From: Boudabousia liubingyangii
GTDB taxonomy: Bacteria > Actinomycetota > Actinomycetes > Actinomycetales > Actinomycetaceae
Length of the DNA stretch: 64,000 nucleotides
Assembly: GCF_001907245.1 (NCBI RefSeq)
Contig: NZ_MQSU01000003.1
Span: 411,619-475,618, forward strand
Direction: 5' to 3'
The translations under genes were made by a program, and so were the position numbers. The notes under the pieces are model-generated. The model did not search any database, was not told the DNA's origin, and saw nothing but the letters and a program-made list of their open reading frames with translations. Shown here piece by piece: positions 37,329 to 46,986 of the stretch (its first letter is position 1; the number at the start of each line of letters is the position of its first letter).

Positions 37329-38669
37329 GTGTCTAGGACTTTTGATTCCTTAAAGTATCCGAACTACCGTATTTGGTTCGTGGGGACGACCTTCGCCGCC
37401 ACCGCCGTTTGGATGCAGCGTGTTGCGCAAGACTGGGTGGTTTACACCGAAATGACCAACCAGAATGCGCAGGCAATCGGTTTGGTGACCGCCCTTCAGT
37501 TTGCTCCGCAGCTGTTCCTCTCTCCCTATGCGGGCGTGGTCGTGGACCGCTTAAACCGTCGTCGACTAATCCAGCTCACCCAGTCGCTGATGGTGATCAT
37601 CTCGATTGTGATGGCGGTGCTGCTCTATTTCGACGTGGCTAAGCTCTGGCACTTTTACCTCTTGGCGGCCCTGGGTGGCATGGTCCAGACCTTCGACAAT
37701 CCAGCCCGGCAAATCTTTGTAAACGAGCTAGTCCCTTCACCTTCGGTCCCGAATGCGGTGGGTTTGAACTCAGCTTCTTTTAACCTGGCTCGCATGCTTG
37801 GTCCTACAGTCGCGGGAGCGGCCCTAGCTGTTACCGGCTCTTGGGTGGTTTTTGGGATTAATGCGCTGCTCCTCTTAGCCCCAGTTATTGCCCTTGGGAT
37901 TATGAAGTCAGAGAACTTCTATCCTTCTTCGCGCGTACCTTCGGGCCGAGGCCAAGTCCGTGAGGGCTTGCGTTACTTGAAGCAGCGTCATGACATCCTG
38001 GTGATCATGGCCGTGGCCGGGGTGGTCTCTTGTCTGGGACTGAACTTCCAGCTGACTTCGGCCGTGATGGCAAAAGAGGTCTATCACCGTGATGCGGGCG
38101 AGTTCGGCCTCTTGGGTTCCTTTATGGCGATCGGCTCACTTACCGGCGCCCTGTTGGCGGCTCGCCGGGCTAATCCGCGTGTGCGGACCGTGGTCGGGGC
38201 GGCCTTTGGCTTCGGGGTGATTGAGGCCCTGTTGGCTCTGGCGCCCACCTATTGGACTTTTGCGATTATTTCGATCCCGCTGGGTTTCTTTGCCCTGACC
38301 ATGATTACTAGCGCGAATGCCGCTATCCAGATTACTACTGACCCGCAGATGCGTGGTCGAGTGATGTCGATTTACACCATGGTCTTTTTAGGGGTTACCC
38401 CGGTAGGCTCACCTTTTGTTGGTTGGGTGGCCAATACCTTCGGGCCGAGGTGGTCCATTATGGTTGGCGCCATTGGTTCCATTTTGATTTCCGCGATAGC
38501 AGCGTTGTGGATTTACCGGCATTGGGATATTGTCGTCGACATGCAGTTTAGCCGCCCATTTATTAGGGTTTCCGGTTCTCGAGAGCGTTTGGCTGACGCC
38601 ATGGGTAATAATGAAGCCAGTAGTGTGATACCGGAAACACCGGACTCTGAAGGAGAGCAACTCGAGTGA
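37329..38669 (+). CDS. MFS transporter, EntS-like
   Basis: A 446-residue major-facilitator protein with about 12 hydrophobic segments. Stretches such as MQRVAQDWVVY, SPYAGVVVDRLNRRRLI (motif A) and DNPARQIFVNELVP fit the MFS_3/EntS group of efflux proteins. It starts at GTG with AGGAGGGG upstream. Its stop overlaps the DtxR gene by four bases (GTGA), so the two are coupled; export of a siderophore or control by metal is possible, but unproven. Confidence 0.92.
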   Translation: MSRTFDSLKYPNYRIWFVGTTFAATAVWMQRVAQDWVVYTEMTNQNAQAIGLVTALQFAPQLFLSPYAGVVVDRLNRRRLIQLTQSLMVIISIVMAVLLYFDVAKLWHFYLLAALGGMVQTFDNPARQIFVNELVPSPSVPNAVGLNSASFNLARMLGPTVAGAALAVTGSWVVFGINALLLLAPVIALGIMKSENFYPSSRVPSGRGQVREGLRYLKQRHDILVIMAVAGVVSCLGLNFQLTSAVMAKEVYHRDAGEFGLLGSFMAIGSLTGALLAARRANPRVRTVVGAAFGFGVIEALLALAPTYWTFAIISIPLGFFALTMITSANAAIQITTDPQMRGRVMSIYTMVFLGVTPVGSPFVGWVANTFGPRWSIMVGAIGSILISAIAALWIYRHWDIVVDMQFSRPFIRVSGSRERLADAMGNNEASSVIPETPDSEGEQLE

Positions 38670-39334
38670 GCGACCTAATCGATACAACTGAGATGTACCT
38701 GAAGACCATTTTTGAAATGGAAGAGGATGGGGTAGCGCCGCTGCGCGCGCGCATCGTTGATCGCCTAGGACACTCAGGGCCCACCGTGTCGCAAACCGTA
38801 GCCCGTATGGAACGCGATGGACTATTAAAGGTGGGCCGGGACCGCCAGCTCCAGCTAACCGATAAAGGTCGCGAACTAGCTACTGACGTAGTCCGCAAAC
38901 ACCGCCTAGCTGAACGGCTATTGTTGGACGTAATTGGTTTAGATCTACCGCAGGTCCATGATGAAGCCTGCCGTTGGGAACACGTCATGTCAGATGAGGT
39001 GCAGGCACGACTCTGGTCGGTCCTGCGTTCCCCCGATCTGGACCCGTTCGGTAATCCTATCCCTGAGCAGGGCGAAGCTGATCAGATTTCCCAAGCCCCC
39101 GGTAATGCCATCGAGGACCTTGAAATTCCAGAAGCGGGATTGCCTTGCGTGGTACGACGAATCGGGGAACCTGTCCAGGCGGAAGCCGATCTGCTGGAAG
39201 AATTGCTCAAGGCCGGCGTACGACCGGGAGTACACGTCACGCTAGTTAATGAAAACGGAGTGCGCTTGCTGGTTGCCCCGCGCGGTAAGGTCGCCATTAA
39301 CGACCTAATTTCACGTCATTTGTTTGTGGAATAA
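38666..39334 (+). CDS. DtxR-family iron-dependent repressor
   Basis: A 222-residue metal-dependent regulator: winged helix (about 1-65), dimerisation domain with metal ligands (about 66-140) and a C-terminal SH3-like domain (about 150-222). Counting from the GTG start, Met10, His79, Glu83, His98, Cys102, Glu105 and His106 are all present, the same positions and residues as the metal sites of Corynebacterium DtxR, which points to Fe(II) instead of Mn(II). Coupled to the MFS gene by a four-base overlap. Confidence 0.95.
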   Translation: MSDLIDTTEMYLKTIFEMEEDGVAPLRARIVDRLGHSGPTVSQTVARMERDGLLKVGRDRQLQLTDKGRELATDVVRKHRLAERLLLDVIGLDLPQVHDEACRWEHVMSDEVQARLWSVLRSPDLDPFGNPIPEQGEADQISQAPGNAIEDLEIPEAGLPCVVRRIGEPVQAEADLLEELLKAGVRPGVHVTLVNENGVRLLVAPRGKVAINDLISRHLFVE

Positions 39335-39481
39335 AAATCTCTTTATCGCAATTTTTGTTGAAAAATCGCCGATTAGCTCAGTTGTGAGCAAAATCGTCGT
39401 GATTAAAACGTGACAATACAGTTATCTTTCGGTTATTATTGCCCAGTACTTACGAATAAATCCTTTGGAGGAAATAAGCTT

Positions 39482-40297
39482 ATGCAGAGCATCCCGTCAC
39501 GTCGACACCGTGCAACACGGCGTCCCGCCCGGAAGAATCTCTCAGCAGCCAGCGCAGGTCTAGCCCTGTCGATGGTCGCCTCGGGCGTAGGTGTTGCTTC
39601 CGCAGCCCCAACCGATGCCGCTCCTACCGGAGTTGACGTTTCCGCTCTAGCTCAGCAGGCCAAAGATGCAGCGCTTAACAACGCTCCGCTAACCGTGGCT
39701 ACTGGTACTGCTTGGACCGCTCCTTCCCTTGATGTCAAGGTTGAAGTTCGTGATTCGCGTGCAGAACGACGCGCTAAGGCTGAAGAAGAAGCTAAGAAGC
39801 GTGCCGAAGAAGAGCGTAAGGCTCGGGAAGAACGCGCCGCCCGTGCAGAGCGCGCTGCTAGCCGCGACGCTTTCCGCACCAGCCAGAACGCTGATACCGC
39901 TCCCGCGAAGGAAGCTCCCGCTAAGGCTGCTCCTGCTCAGGAAGAACAAGCTGAAGCGCCCGCAGGTAATGGCACCGGTGGCGTAGTTGGTATCGCTTAC
40001 CGCTACCTCGGCACCCCGTACCGTTGGGGCGGCACCTCACCGTCCGGCTTTGACTGCTCAGGCTTCACCTCTTACGTCTACCGTCAGGTAGGCATCAACC
40101 TGCCCCACAGCTCCGGTGCTCAGCCTGGTCACGGTCGTCGCGTTTCGGCCTCTCAGGCACGTCCTGGTGACCTAGTATGGCGCCCGGGCCACGTCGGCAT
40201 CTACATCGGTGGTGGCAAGATGATCCACGCTCCTCGTCCTGGTAAGAGCGTTGAGATTATTCCCGTTCGTGGAATGTCCTACTACCGGATGCGCTGA
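39482..40297 (+). CDS. Secreted NlpC/P60 endopeptidase
   Basis: A 271-residue cell-wall hydrolase. It has a basic N-terminus with a hydrophobic stretch (about 20-42, ending VASAAP) acting as signal peptide, a Lys/Glu/Arg/Ala-rich helix (about 88-130), an Ala/Pro/Glu linker and a C-terminal NlpC/P60 domain (about 165-271). Catalytic residues are Cys192 (GFDCSGF), His237 (RPGHVGIYI) and His249 (MIHAP). It should cleave gamma-D-Glu-mDAP type bonds in peptidoglycan. The start at 39482 has GGAGGAAA upstream; the longer frame has no support. Confidence 0.95.
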   Translation: MQSIPSRRHRATRRPARKNLSAASAGLALSMVASGVGVASAAPTDAAPTGVDVSALAQQAKDAALNNAPLTVATGTAWTAPSLDVKVEVRDSRAERRAKAEEEAKKRAEEERKAREERAARAERAASRDAFRTSQNADTAPAKEAPAKAAPAQEEQAEAPAGNGTGGVVGIAYRYLGTPYRWGGTSPSGFDCSGFTSYVYRQVGINLPHSSGAQPGHGRRVSASQARPGDLVWRPGHVGIYIGGGKMIHAPRPGKSVEIIPVRGMSYYRMR

Positions 40298-40328
40298 AGA
40301 CTTTAAAAATCTCCTCCTTTGTTCCGGT

Positions 40329-40364
40329 GATTCCCCGATATCCAGTTTTGGATATCGGGGAATC
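40329..40364. terminator. 16-bp perfect hairpin after the NlpC/P60 gene
   Basis: GATTCCCCGATATCCA (40329-40344) pairs perfectly with TGGATATCGGGGAATC (40349-40364) around GTTT. No T-run follows on either strand. It is probably an I-shaped terminator. Confidence 0.75.
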
Positions 40365-40506
40365 ATGGTTATAGGCCATAAAAAATCAAAAGAGGAAAGT
40401 TTTTTCACTCTGGGAAGAGTTAACCCAAAAGCTGCCACAACTTTTTGGGGAAATCGTGACCTGTCTTATAATCAATGTACGATTTTCCAATGGCGGAGGT
40501 TTTCCA

Positions 40507-41451
40507 ATGAGTGCAGATCTCATTTTGGTTGGCACTGATGGCAGTGACGAACAATGGCAAGTACTAAAGTGGGCAATCGCGCGCGCTGCGCAGTCCCGGG
40601 CAACACTAAAAATCCTAGTGGCCTACAATCTTGCTTCCTATACCCCCTCAGGGATCGAAGGCTCCTACATGCCCCTCGATGATGGGCAACTAAGAGAGCA
40701 AGCTACAGAGACCGCGCAAAAAGCCGTAGATATGGCGCTACGTGCGGGTGTTCCTCACGTCAGTTCCGAAGTTGTCCCTGGTGACCCGGCCACCCTGCTA
40801 CTAGAAGGCTCGGAAGAAGCCTCCATGGTCGTAATCGGCACCCAGGGCTCATCCGGACTAGCTGACCGACTCTTCGGGGCAGTATCAGCCACCGTACCCT
40901 CGCGAGCAAAGTGCCCGGTCGTGGTGGTTCCCCGCTTCCAAGGCGGCTCCCCGTACACTCCGGTGCGTCGAATGGTAGTGGGTGTCGACGGCTCCGATAC
41001 GGCCTCGACCGCACTACGAGTCGGAATTAAAGAAGCCGAACTATGGAACGCAAAACTAACCGTAGCCTCTGCGGTACCCTTCGCGACCGGTAACTCCCTC
41101 ATGGCTTGGGTGCCGCCCATCATCGACCGCGCCCGCGTCATCGAAGATATCCGCACCGGACTAGATGTCTCCGTAGACCAAGCACTAGAGGGCCGACAGA
41201 TGGATGTGGCCCGTCACGTCCTTGACGGAAACCCGGCAGAACTACTGGCCGAATTCTCTACCGCAGTCGACCTGATCGTAGTTGGCCGACGTGGCCGAGG
41301 TGGCTTTGCCGGACTCCTCTTGGGGTCCACCTCGCAAACCCTGCTGGCACACTCGACCTGCCCGGTAATGATCGTTCCCACGGTGAAGGATGCGCCCGTC
41401 TCAGAGAACGAATCCGATACTCCGCGCAAACTCCCCTGGGAGCGTGCGTAG
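40507..41451 (+). CDS. Universal stress protein, two Usp domains
   Basis: A 314-residue protein of two UspA domains (about 1-150 and 155-300). Each begins with a beta strand and nucleotide-type start (LILVGTDGSDEQW; MVVGVDGSDTAS) and ends with a GxxG-9x-G(S/T) ATP-binding signature (GTQGSSGLADRLFGAVS; GRRGRGGFAGLLLGSTS). ATP binding is therefore likely. The start at 40507 has GGAGG 7 bases upstream. A strong terminator follows. Tandem Usp proteins are common in actinobacteria and relate to dormancy and stress. Confidence 0.95.
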   Translation: MSADLILVGTDGSDEQWQVLKWAIARAAQSRATLKILVAYNLASYTPSGIEGSYMPLDDGQLREQATETAQKAVDMALRAGVPHVSSEVVPGDPATLLLEGSEEASMVVIGTQGSSGLADRLFGAVSATVPSRAKCPVVVVPRFQGGSPYTPVRRMVVGVDGSDTASTALRVGIKEAELWNAKLTVASAVPFATGNSLMAWVPPIIDRARVIEDIRTGLDVSVDQALEGRQMDVARHVLDGNPAELLAEFSTAVDLIVVGRRGRGGFAGLLLGSTSQTLLAHSTCPVMIVPTVKDAPVSENESDTPRKLPWERA

Positions 41452-41511
41452 AGACTCTTAGGAGTCAACTTTCTGAAAGGAAAAGCTGAACCGCCCGTCG
41501 GTAAAGCACAG

Positions 41512-41562
41512 GATAGGCGCCGGAACTAGCAAGGAAGCTAGAACCCGGCGCCTATCTCTTTT
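41512..41562 (+). terminator. Hairpin terminator after the Usp gene
   Basis: GATAGGCGCCGG (41512-41523) pairs perfectly with CCGGCGCCTATC (41545-41556), with an inner CTAGC/GCTAG stem, followed by TCTTTT. Confidence 0.9.
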
Positions 41563-41604
41563 CAGCCGGACGATCCTAGCCCGGTAGGTTAAAATAGGGC
41601 AGTC

Positions 41605-41677
41605 GCCCTCGTAGCTCAGGGGATAGAGCACCGCTCTCCTAAAGCGGGTGTCGGACGTTCGAATCGTCTCGGGGGCA
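41605..41677 (+). tRNA. tRNA-Arg (anticodon CCT)
   Basis: A full cloverleaf: acceptor GCCCTCG/CGGGGGC (with one G-T pair), D-stem GCTC/GAGC, anticodon stem CCGCT/AGCGG with loop CTCCTAA (anticodon CCT at 41638-41640) and T-arm GGACG-TTCGAAT-CGTCT. The discriminator is A. The 3' CCA is not encoded (CAA follows). Confidence 0.96.
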
Positions 41678-41741
41678 CAAATAAAACTTGAATCAGTTGA
41701 AACTTAAACGGGTAAATAATTCCCCGTGTTATACTCATGCC

Positions 41742-42356
41742 ATGCGCAAAGTAATCCTTTTTGACATGTTCGGCGTCCTCATGGAACACGTTTCAGCCGA
41801 CGGTATGAGCAAGCTCGCGGCCACCACCGGAGCCCTAGACAAAGGGATTACCAGTGAACAGTTCTGGGAAGCTTGGGGACGACACCGTCACGAATACGAC
41901 GCCGGCATCATCAGCAGTGAAGACTACTGGCAACTAGTCGCAAAGGATCTAGGAGTCGACCTAGACTGGCAGGCATACGAGGCCGCTGAACTACACGGAT
42001 TCGGCATTCCTGACCCGGCCATGATCGAATGGGCACTGAGCCTTAAAGGCCCCGAAACCCAGGTTGCGATCCTCTCCAATATTCCCTTCCACATGCGTGA
42101 AGGCCTCTACACGGAGCTAGACTTCCTAGCCGACTTCGACTACCGCTTCTACTCTTGTGAACTAAAAGTCGCCAAACCGAATCCCGCTTTCTATCAGCAT
42201 GCCCTAGACGAAATGAAGATTGCCCCCGAAGCGGTCCTTTTCTTTGACGATAATCTGGAAAACGTTGCCGGTGCCAAAAAGCTGGGAATCAACGCCCATC
42301 AGCATCTGAACCTCTCTGAGAGTGCCGAAGTTGCTAAGGAATTCCTAGCTAATTGA
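41742..42356 (+). CDS. HAD-family phosphatase-like hydrolase
   Basis: A 204-residue HAD hydrolase. Motif I is FDMFGVL (nucleophile Asp8, but the usual second Asp two residues later is Phe), motif II LSNIP, motif III Lys in KVAKPNP and motif IV FFDDN. Members of the YihX-like group (sugar-phosphate phosphatases) also lack the second Asp, so it may still be active; the substrate is unknown. The ATG at 41742 is chosen since the homology starts there; an earlier in-frame ATG lies right against the tRNA gene. Confidence 0.9.
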   Translation: MRKVILFDMFGVLMEHVSADGMSKLAATTGALDKGITSEQFWEAWGRHRHEYDAGIISSEDYWQLVAKDLGVDLDWQAYEAAELHGFGIPDPAMIEWALSLKGPETQVAILSNIPFHMREGLYTELDFLADFDYRFYSCELKVAKPNPAFYQHALDEMKIAPEAVLFFDDNLENVAGAKKLGINAHQHLNLSESAEVAKEFLAN

Positions 42357-42423
42357 ATCGCATTTGCGGCTCTAATCGGTGCGCCTGCGGGAGTTTTTAG
42401 CTCTCACTAGGTAGCCTTAGAGG

Positions 42424-45400
42424 GTGAGTGAGCAAAACGAAAATGAAGTCCAAGCTGCCCAGGGGGCAAATGACCCCGAACTATCAGAATCGGTAGTTCC
42501 CGCAGAAGAGACCTTCGGTCAACGCATTGCCCGTGAACGTGCTGAACAAGCCCCGGAACAGGCACCCAAAACGCGCTTTGGTAAAGCCGCGCGCTTACTC
42601 GCCAAAAAAGACTCCAAGAAGGCAGCCGCAGAAGCAAAGAAAGCAGCCTCAGCAGACCTAGATGAACAGGGCGTGGAAGCATCCTCGGAAGCTGAAAACG
42701 TTAACTCTGCTGAAAACCCAGAAGCAACCGAAACGCCCCAAAAAATCTACGACTTCGTCTCCCAGGTGGGAACCTGGCGAAAAGAAGTCAAGCAACTACG
42801 TTCCGAACAAAAAGGAACCGCACGGCTACACCTAACCTACGCTCACCCCACTGGTTTAGCCCAACTATACGGCGGAAAACCCGTCCGCCTGACCAATATT
42901 TTCCGCGAAACTGCCGCCCACGCGTCAGCTGTGGATCAAGTCGAAAAACTACTCGACGCCTCAGCTCGGGAAGCTGCGCGTTTCGGCACTGCCCGCCTAG
43001 AACTAGGCTTCGGACTGGTAACCGCACCCGAGTTCGAAAACCCCCTCCCCGTACTGCTACGAGGGATCCAGATCAGCTCAGAAGCAACCGACTACTCACT
43101 CACACTGCTACCCGGACTGCGACTGAACCCTGAATTCTTGAACCTAGCAGCCGCCTACGGAATCGAAGTGCCGGAAGATGAACTCCTAGACGCTTGCTGG
43201 AGCCAGTTCGGCTTCACCCCCAGCGGGGCCTTCGAGATGCTACCCCAGCTGCTTGCGCAAGCGGGACCTGGCACCGTCAAATTCAATGAAGACCTAGTCG
43301 TTAGCATCTTTGAAGACCCGCTAGCGGCAGTACTAGCCCAGCTGAAGGCCACCTCAAACCTCGAAGAATCTGAGATCCTCCGCGCTTTGGCCGGGCAAGA
43401 ATCCGCACGTAAACACCTAGGTGCAGAAGTCAACCTAGGGAAGCTAACTGACCCGGATCCTGACCAAGAAGTGGGCATTGGGGACCTGACCCCACAGGAC
43501 CAAGGCATCCTCAAAGCCGCCCAGTCCGGACGAAGCTTCCTAGTCGGGGTGGGCCCGGGCGCCAGCCCCAGCACCCTACTGGCCGCCATGGCGGTGGCGC
43601 AGGTCCAAGCCGGACACCAAGTCACCTACGCATCGACCGATATCTCCAGCGCCTACGCCCTAGTGCATGCCCTAGAGGATCACGGATTAGGCCGGTGGGT
43701 AGCTAACCTAGCTGATGGTCAAGGCTGGCCACAGATCCTCTCTGAACAGCTAAGCCGGATCCTAGAAGAAGCCGGACCCCACGCGGAAGCCGTCAAGCAA
43801 GCCGTCGCCGAGGCTGACACTGAAGAGCTTGTTCCCCTGCTGGATGAGCGGGGTAACCCCACCGAAATGCCGGTGGCTCAGCTACGTGCAGAACTACGCG
43901 AAACCCGCAAATCGCTGCAGGATTTCACCAGCTACCTGCACCAGAAGCACCAGCCGTGGGACATTAGCGCCTACGAATCACTACAGGTCCTAGCTGACCT
44001 GATTGGGATGCACCCGGCACCCCGTACCAAGGTGCGTTTCCCCGCCTCGGTCTGCAACCAGATCTTTGCCGATGGGGGACAGGCCGCCCGGGAGGCACTA
44101 GATGACGCTGCCGCCCTAGGGCTATTCTCTAGCGCCAATGTGGGCGACCCCTGGTCCGGTGCTATGATCCGGGACGCCGAACAGGTCGAACCTGTTCTTG
44201 CTGCCGTTAAGCGCCTGTCCGAAGATCTACTTCCCAAGCTGCGTGTTCAGGTTTCTGCTGCCGTCTCTGAAACCGGCCTTCATGCGGCCAATAGTTTTGC
44301 TCAGTGGCGCGAACAGCTAGACCTGCTAGAACGCATTCGGGAAACCTTGGATGTGTTCCTCCCGATCGTCTTCGAACGTTCCGCCGCGGACATGATTATT
44401 GCTACCGCCACCCCGCAGTGGCGTCGCGACCATGGTCAGGTCATGAAGGGCTCACTGCGTCGCCGGCTCACTAAGTCAGCGAAGGAACTTCTACGTCCCG
44501 GACGTTCAGATCATGACTTGCACGAACAGTTGGTGCGCGCTCAAAAACAGCGCAACCAGTGGACCGAATACTCTGAGGCTGGCGGCTGGCCCCGTATCCC
44601 CAGCGAACTGGAAGAAATGCAGGCCCTGGCCAAGCAGATTGCCAGCGACCTAGAACTACTGCAGGGTGCTTTCGAAACCGAAGCTCCCCTAGAGCAGATC
44701 GGCATTTCTCAGCTGATCGAACTGGTTGAGCGTCTGAACAAGGAACCGTCGGGTGCTTATACTCAGCCCGCTCTGGTTGAGATTCGTCAGCGCCTACAGG
44801 CCTTGGGGCTAACCGAGTTCGTGACCGATATTCGTAACCGGGCCGTGGTTCCGGAACTGATTGTGGCCGAACTAGACCTAGCCTGGTGGGCTTCTGCCCT
44901 TAACCTGATTCTTAGCGCCGAGGGTGGCTTCCAGGCCCTGGAGGGGCCGGTCCTAGATAGTTTGACCGCTAGTCTACGCCGCCTAGACCGCGCCCAAACC
45001 CGTTCGCTGACCGCGGCCGCGGGGAAGCTCTTTAGAGACCGTTGCAACCAGGTTATTTTGGAAAACGCGGATGAGCTTGAGGGTGCCTTGCTTTCCCTTG
45101 AAGCAGGGGACCAAGGGCACGTCGAAGCAACCCTTCGTTCCTACCCGTGGCTCACTAAGCTACTTCCGGTTTGGATCATCCCGCCGGTTCTGGCTACCCA
45201 GTTGACCTCCGGCAAGGGAGCCCTGCCCATTGAGACGCTACTCTTGGACCGGGTCGAGGGCGTGAGCGCTGGGCAGTTTGTCCCGATTCTTTCCCGTGCC
45301 CAACAGGTGCTAGCTTTCGGTGATGAACACCGGGGGACTGATGGACTCTGGTCTTCGCTACTGGCTGCCCTGCCGCTGGTTTCAGCAGGTTTAGGGCGTA

Positions 45401-46986
45401 CCCGCACGCACCTTGCGATCTCTGCTCTGCTAGCTAAGTACGGTTACCATCACGGGTCGATCCCGGTACCGGTACCGCGTTGTGAACCCTCCGTAAACCT
45501 CATTACCGTAGATGGTCGTGGCATGCCCGCCATGGACGTACCCTACGTGGAATCCACCCAGGTGGAAGTCCAGCGCGTGGTAGACCTAGTGATCGAACAT
45601 GCGCTTACCCATGCTGACCAATCATTGGCAGTCTGCGCGACCAATGCTCGACACGGACAGTACCTACGTGAGGCCATCCTGCGGGCGGTGGCCGGTTCCC
45701 TGGCGGTTGATGATTTCTTCCGCACCGATAAGGCTGAACCCTTCGTGGTGGTTGATCCTTCCACCCCGGCCGGTCTTGAACGCGATCGCGTGATTCTGTC
45801 CCTGGGCTTTGGTAAGACCCCGCACGGGCGCATCCTGCACGATTTCGGGGCCCTATCCAAGCCGGACGGGGAAAAGCTCCTAGCTTCCCTGTTGGCAGTG
45901 TCCCGCCACGAACTAACCGTAGTTTCTTCCTTTGACCTTTCCGAACTGGACCTGAACCGTCTCAAGGCCCCCGGCGAACAGCTAATGGTGGACCTCATGC
46001 ATTTGGGTTCGGGCGGCGACATTCAAGGTTCGGCCGGTTGGTCAACCGTGGGTCACGCCCCTGATCGTCTACTAGTTGACCTGGCGGAGCGCCTATTCCG
46101 CACCGGCCTAGAGGTAGTCCCGAACCTAGGTGTTGAGGGTGGCTACCGGATTCCGCTGGCAATTGGGCACCCGGATGTCCCCGGCGAGTTGCTGGTGGCC
46201 GTACTTACCGATGATGCTGACTATGTTAACGAACCTTCCCTGCGCGTTAGCGAACGCCATGATGTCGAACGCCTAGAGGCTTGCGGCTGGCTGGTTAAAC
46301 GCGTGTACTCCACGGCGGCTTTTGTGGGCCCGCAGGCTGAGGCTGATGCCCTAGTGGAGCTGGTTTTGGACGCGGTTGATCTGCGTCTAGGCCTAGTGAT
46401 GGGACAGGAACCGGAAGTTGAGGACACCACTCCGACAATCGTGCCCCCGGCTGATATTGCCGCCTGGGAAGCCGGCGATGACCAGCAAGAACAAGGCGAC
46501 GCCGCAGGGGAAGGTGCGGTAGCGCCCTCGGCCACCGAAAACGCTGACGGGCTAGCAGGTGCTGAGGCCGGCGACGGACAGTACGTCGCGAACCTTGCGG
46601 ATGCTAACGGTGAAGGTCCCCAGTCTGAATCCGCTGATTCTGCTGAAACTGCCGATCCCGCCGCTGAAAATACCGATCATGATGACGAGGTCGCCGCGGC
46701 ACCCAAACTGGTAAACACCCTGTTCGCCCGCGAACGGGGCCCTCGTCCAGCGATCGCTACCGGTCTGCCGCTGGCTGCCTACTCTGACGAACAGTTGGCG
46801 CAGATGCTGCGTTGGGTGGCTTCTGATGGTCGCGAACGCACCGAAGATGAGTACATCCTAGCTCTGCACCGCGCTTTGGGTCTGACCCGTACTGGCCGCC
46901 AGGTGAACGCGGTCCTGGGCTTCACAGTTCGTTCCCTAGCTGCCGAACTGCACCTAGTGCCCCTTGAGGAAAGCGATGAGCTCTGA
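42424..46986 (+). CDS. Giant helicase/nuclease-like protein with eroded motifs
   Basis: A 1520-residue protein. Residues 1-110 are charged low complexity. The rest follows the plan of actinobacterial DUF4011-type SF1 helicases with a C-terminal MTES_1575/Vsr-like nuclease. The key motifs look lost: Walker A is GPGASPST (about 378) with no GKT, Walker B reads LLLDRVEG where DEAS is expected (about 945), motif III reads GDEHRG, and the C-terminal motif (about 1140-1185) has SRH in place of TRA. The nuclease (about 1206-1325) has VLTDDADY where VE-DG is expected. An acidic linker (about 1340-1430) and a small C-terminal helical domain follow. The frame is intact, so a structural or regulatory role is more likely than decay. 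It starts at GTG. Confidence 0.75.
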   Translation: MSEQNENEVQAAQGANDPELSESVVPAEETFGQRIARERAEQAPEQAPKTRFGKAARLLAKKDSKKAAAEAKKAASADLDEQGVEASSEAENVNSAENPEATETPQKIYDFVSQVGTWRKEVKQLRSEQKGTARLHLTYAHPTGLAQLYGGKPVRLTNIFRETAAHASAVDQVEKLLDASAREAARFGTARLELGFGLVTAPEFENPLPVLLRGIQISSEATDYSLTLLPGLRLNPEFLNLAAAYGIEVPEDELLDACWSQFGFTPSGAFEMLPQLLAQAGPGTVKFNEDLVVSIFEDPLAAVLAQLKATSNLEESEILRALAGQESARKHLGAEVNLGKLTDPDPDQEVGIGDLTPQDQGILKAAQSGRSFLVGVGPGASPSTLLAAMAVAQVQAGHQVTYASTDISSAYALVHALEDHGLGRWVANLADGQGWPQILSEQLSRILEEAGPHAEAVKQAVAEADTEELVPLLDERGNPTEMPVAQLRAELRETRKSLQDFTSYLHQKHQPWDISAYESLQVLADLIGMHPAPRTKVRFPASVCNQIFADGGQAAREALDDAAALGLFSSANVGDPWSGAMIRDAEQVEPVLAAVKRLSEDLLPKLRVQVSAAVSETGLHAANSFAQWREQLDLLERIRETLDVFLPIVFERSAADMIIATATPQWRRDHGQVMKGSLRRRLTKSAKELLRPGRSDHDLHEQLVRAQKQRNQWTEYSEAGGWPRIPSELEEMQALAKQIASDLELLQGAFETEAPLEQIGISQLIELVERLNKEPSGAYTQPALVEIRQRLQALGLTEFVTDIRNRAVVPELIVAELDLAWWASALNLILSAEGGFQALEGPVLDSLTASLRRLDRAQTRSLTAAAGKLFRDRCNQVILENADELEGALLSLEAGDQGHVEATLRSYPWLTKLLPVWIIPPVLATQLTSGKGALPIETLLLDRVEGVSAGQFVPILSRAQQVLAFGDEHRGTDGLWSSLLAALPLVSAGLGRTRTHLAISALLAKYGYHHGSIPVPVPRCEPSVNLITVDGRGMPAMDVPYVESTQVEVQRVVDLVIEHALTHADQSLAVCATNARHGQYLREAILRAVAGSLAVDDFFRTDKAEPFVVVDPSTPAGLERDRVILSLGFGKTPHGRILHDFGALSKPDGEKLLASLLAVSRHELTVVSSFDLSELDLNRLKAPGEQLMVDLMHLGSGGDIQGSAGWSTVGHAPDRLLVDLAERLFRTGLEVVPNLGVEGGYRIPLAIGHPDVPGELLVAVLTDDADYVNEPSLRVSERHDVERLEACGWLVKRVYSTAAFVGPQAEADALVELVLDAVDLRLGLVMGQEPEVEDTTPTIVPPADIAAWEAGDDQQEQGDAAGEGAVAPSATENADGLAGAEAGDGQYVANLADANGEGPQSESADSAETADPAAENTDHDDEVAAAPKLVNTLFARERGPRPAIATGLPLAAYSDEQLAQMLRWVASDGRERTEDEYILALHRALGLTRTGRQVNAVLGFTVRSLAAELHLVPLEESDEL

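Noticed and set aside
39335..39481. c-di-AMP (ydaO-type) riboswitch before the NlpC/P60 gene
   Set aside because: These often precede such genes, but the leader of about 145 bases lacks the conserved core I would expect; only a short GCTCA-GTTG-TGAGC hairpin is present.
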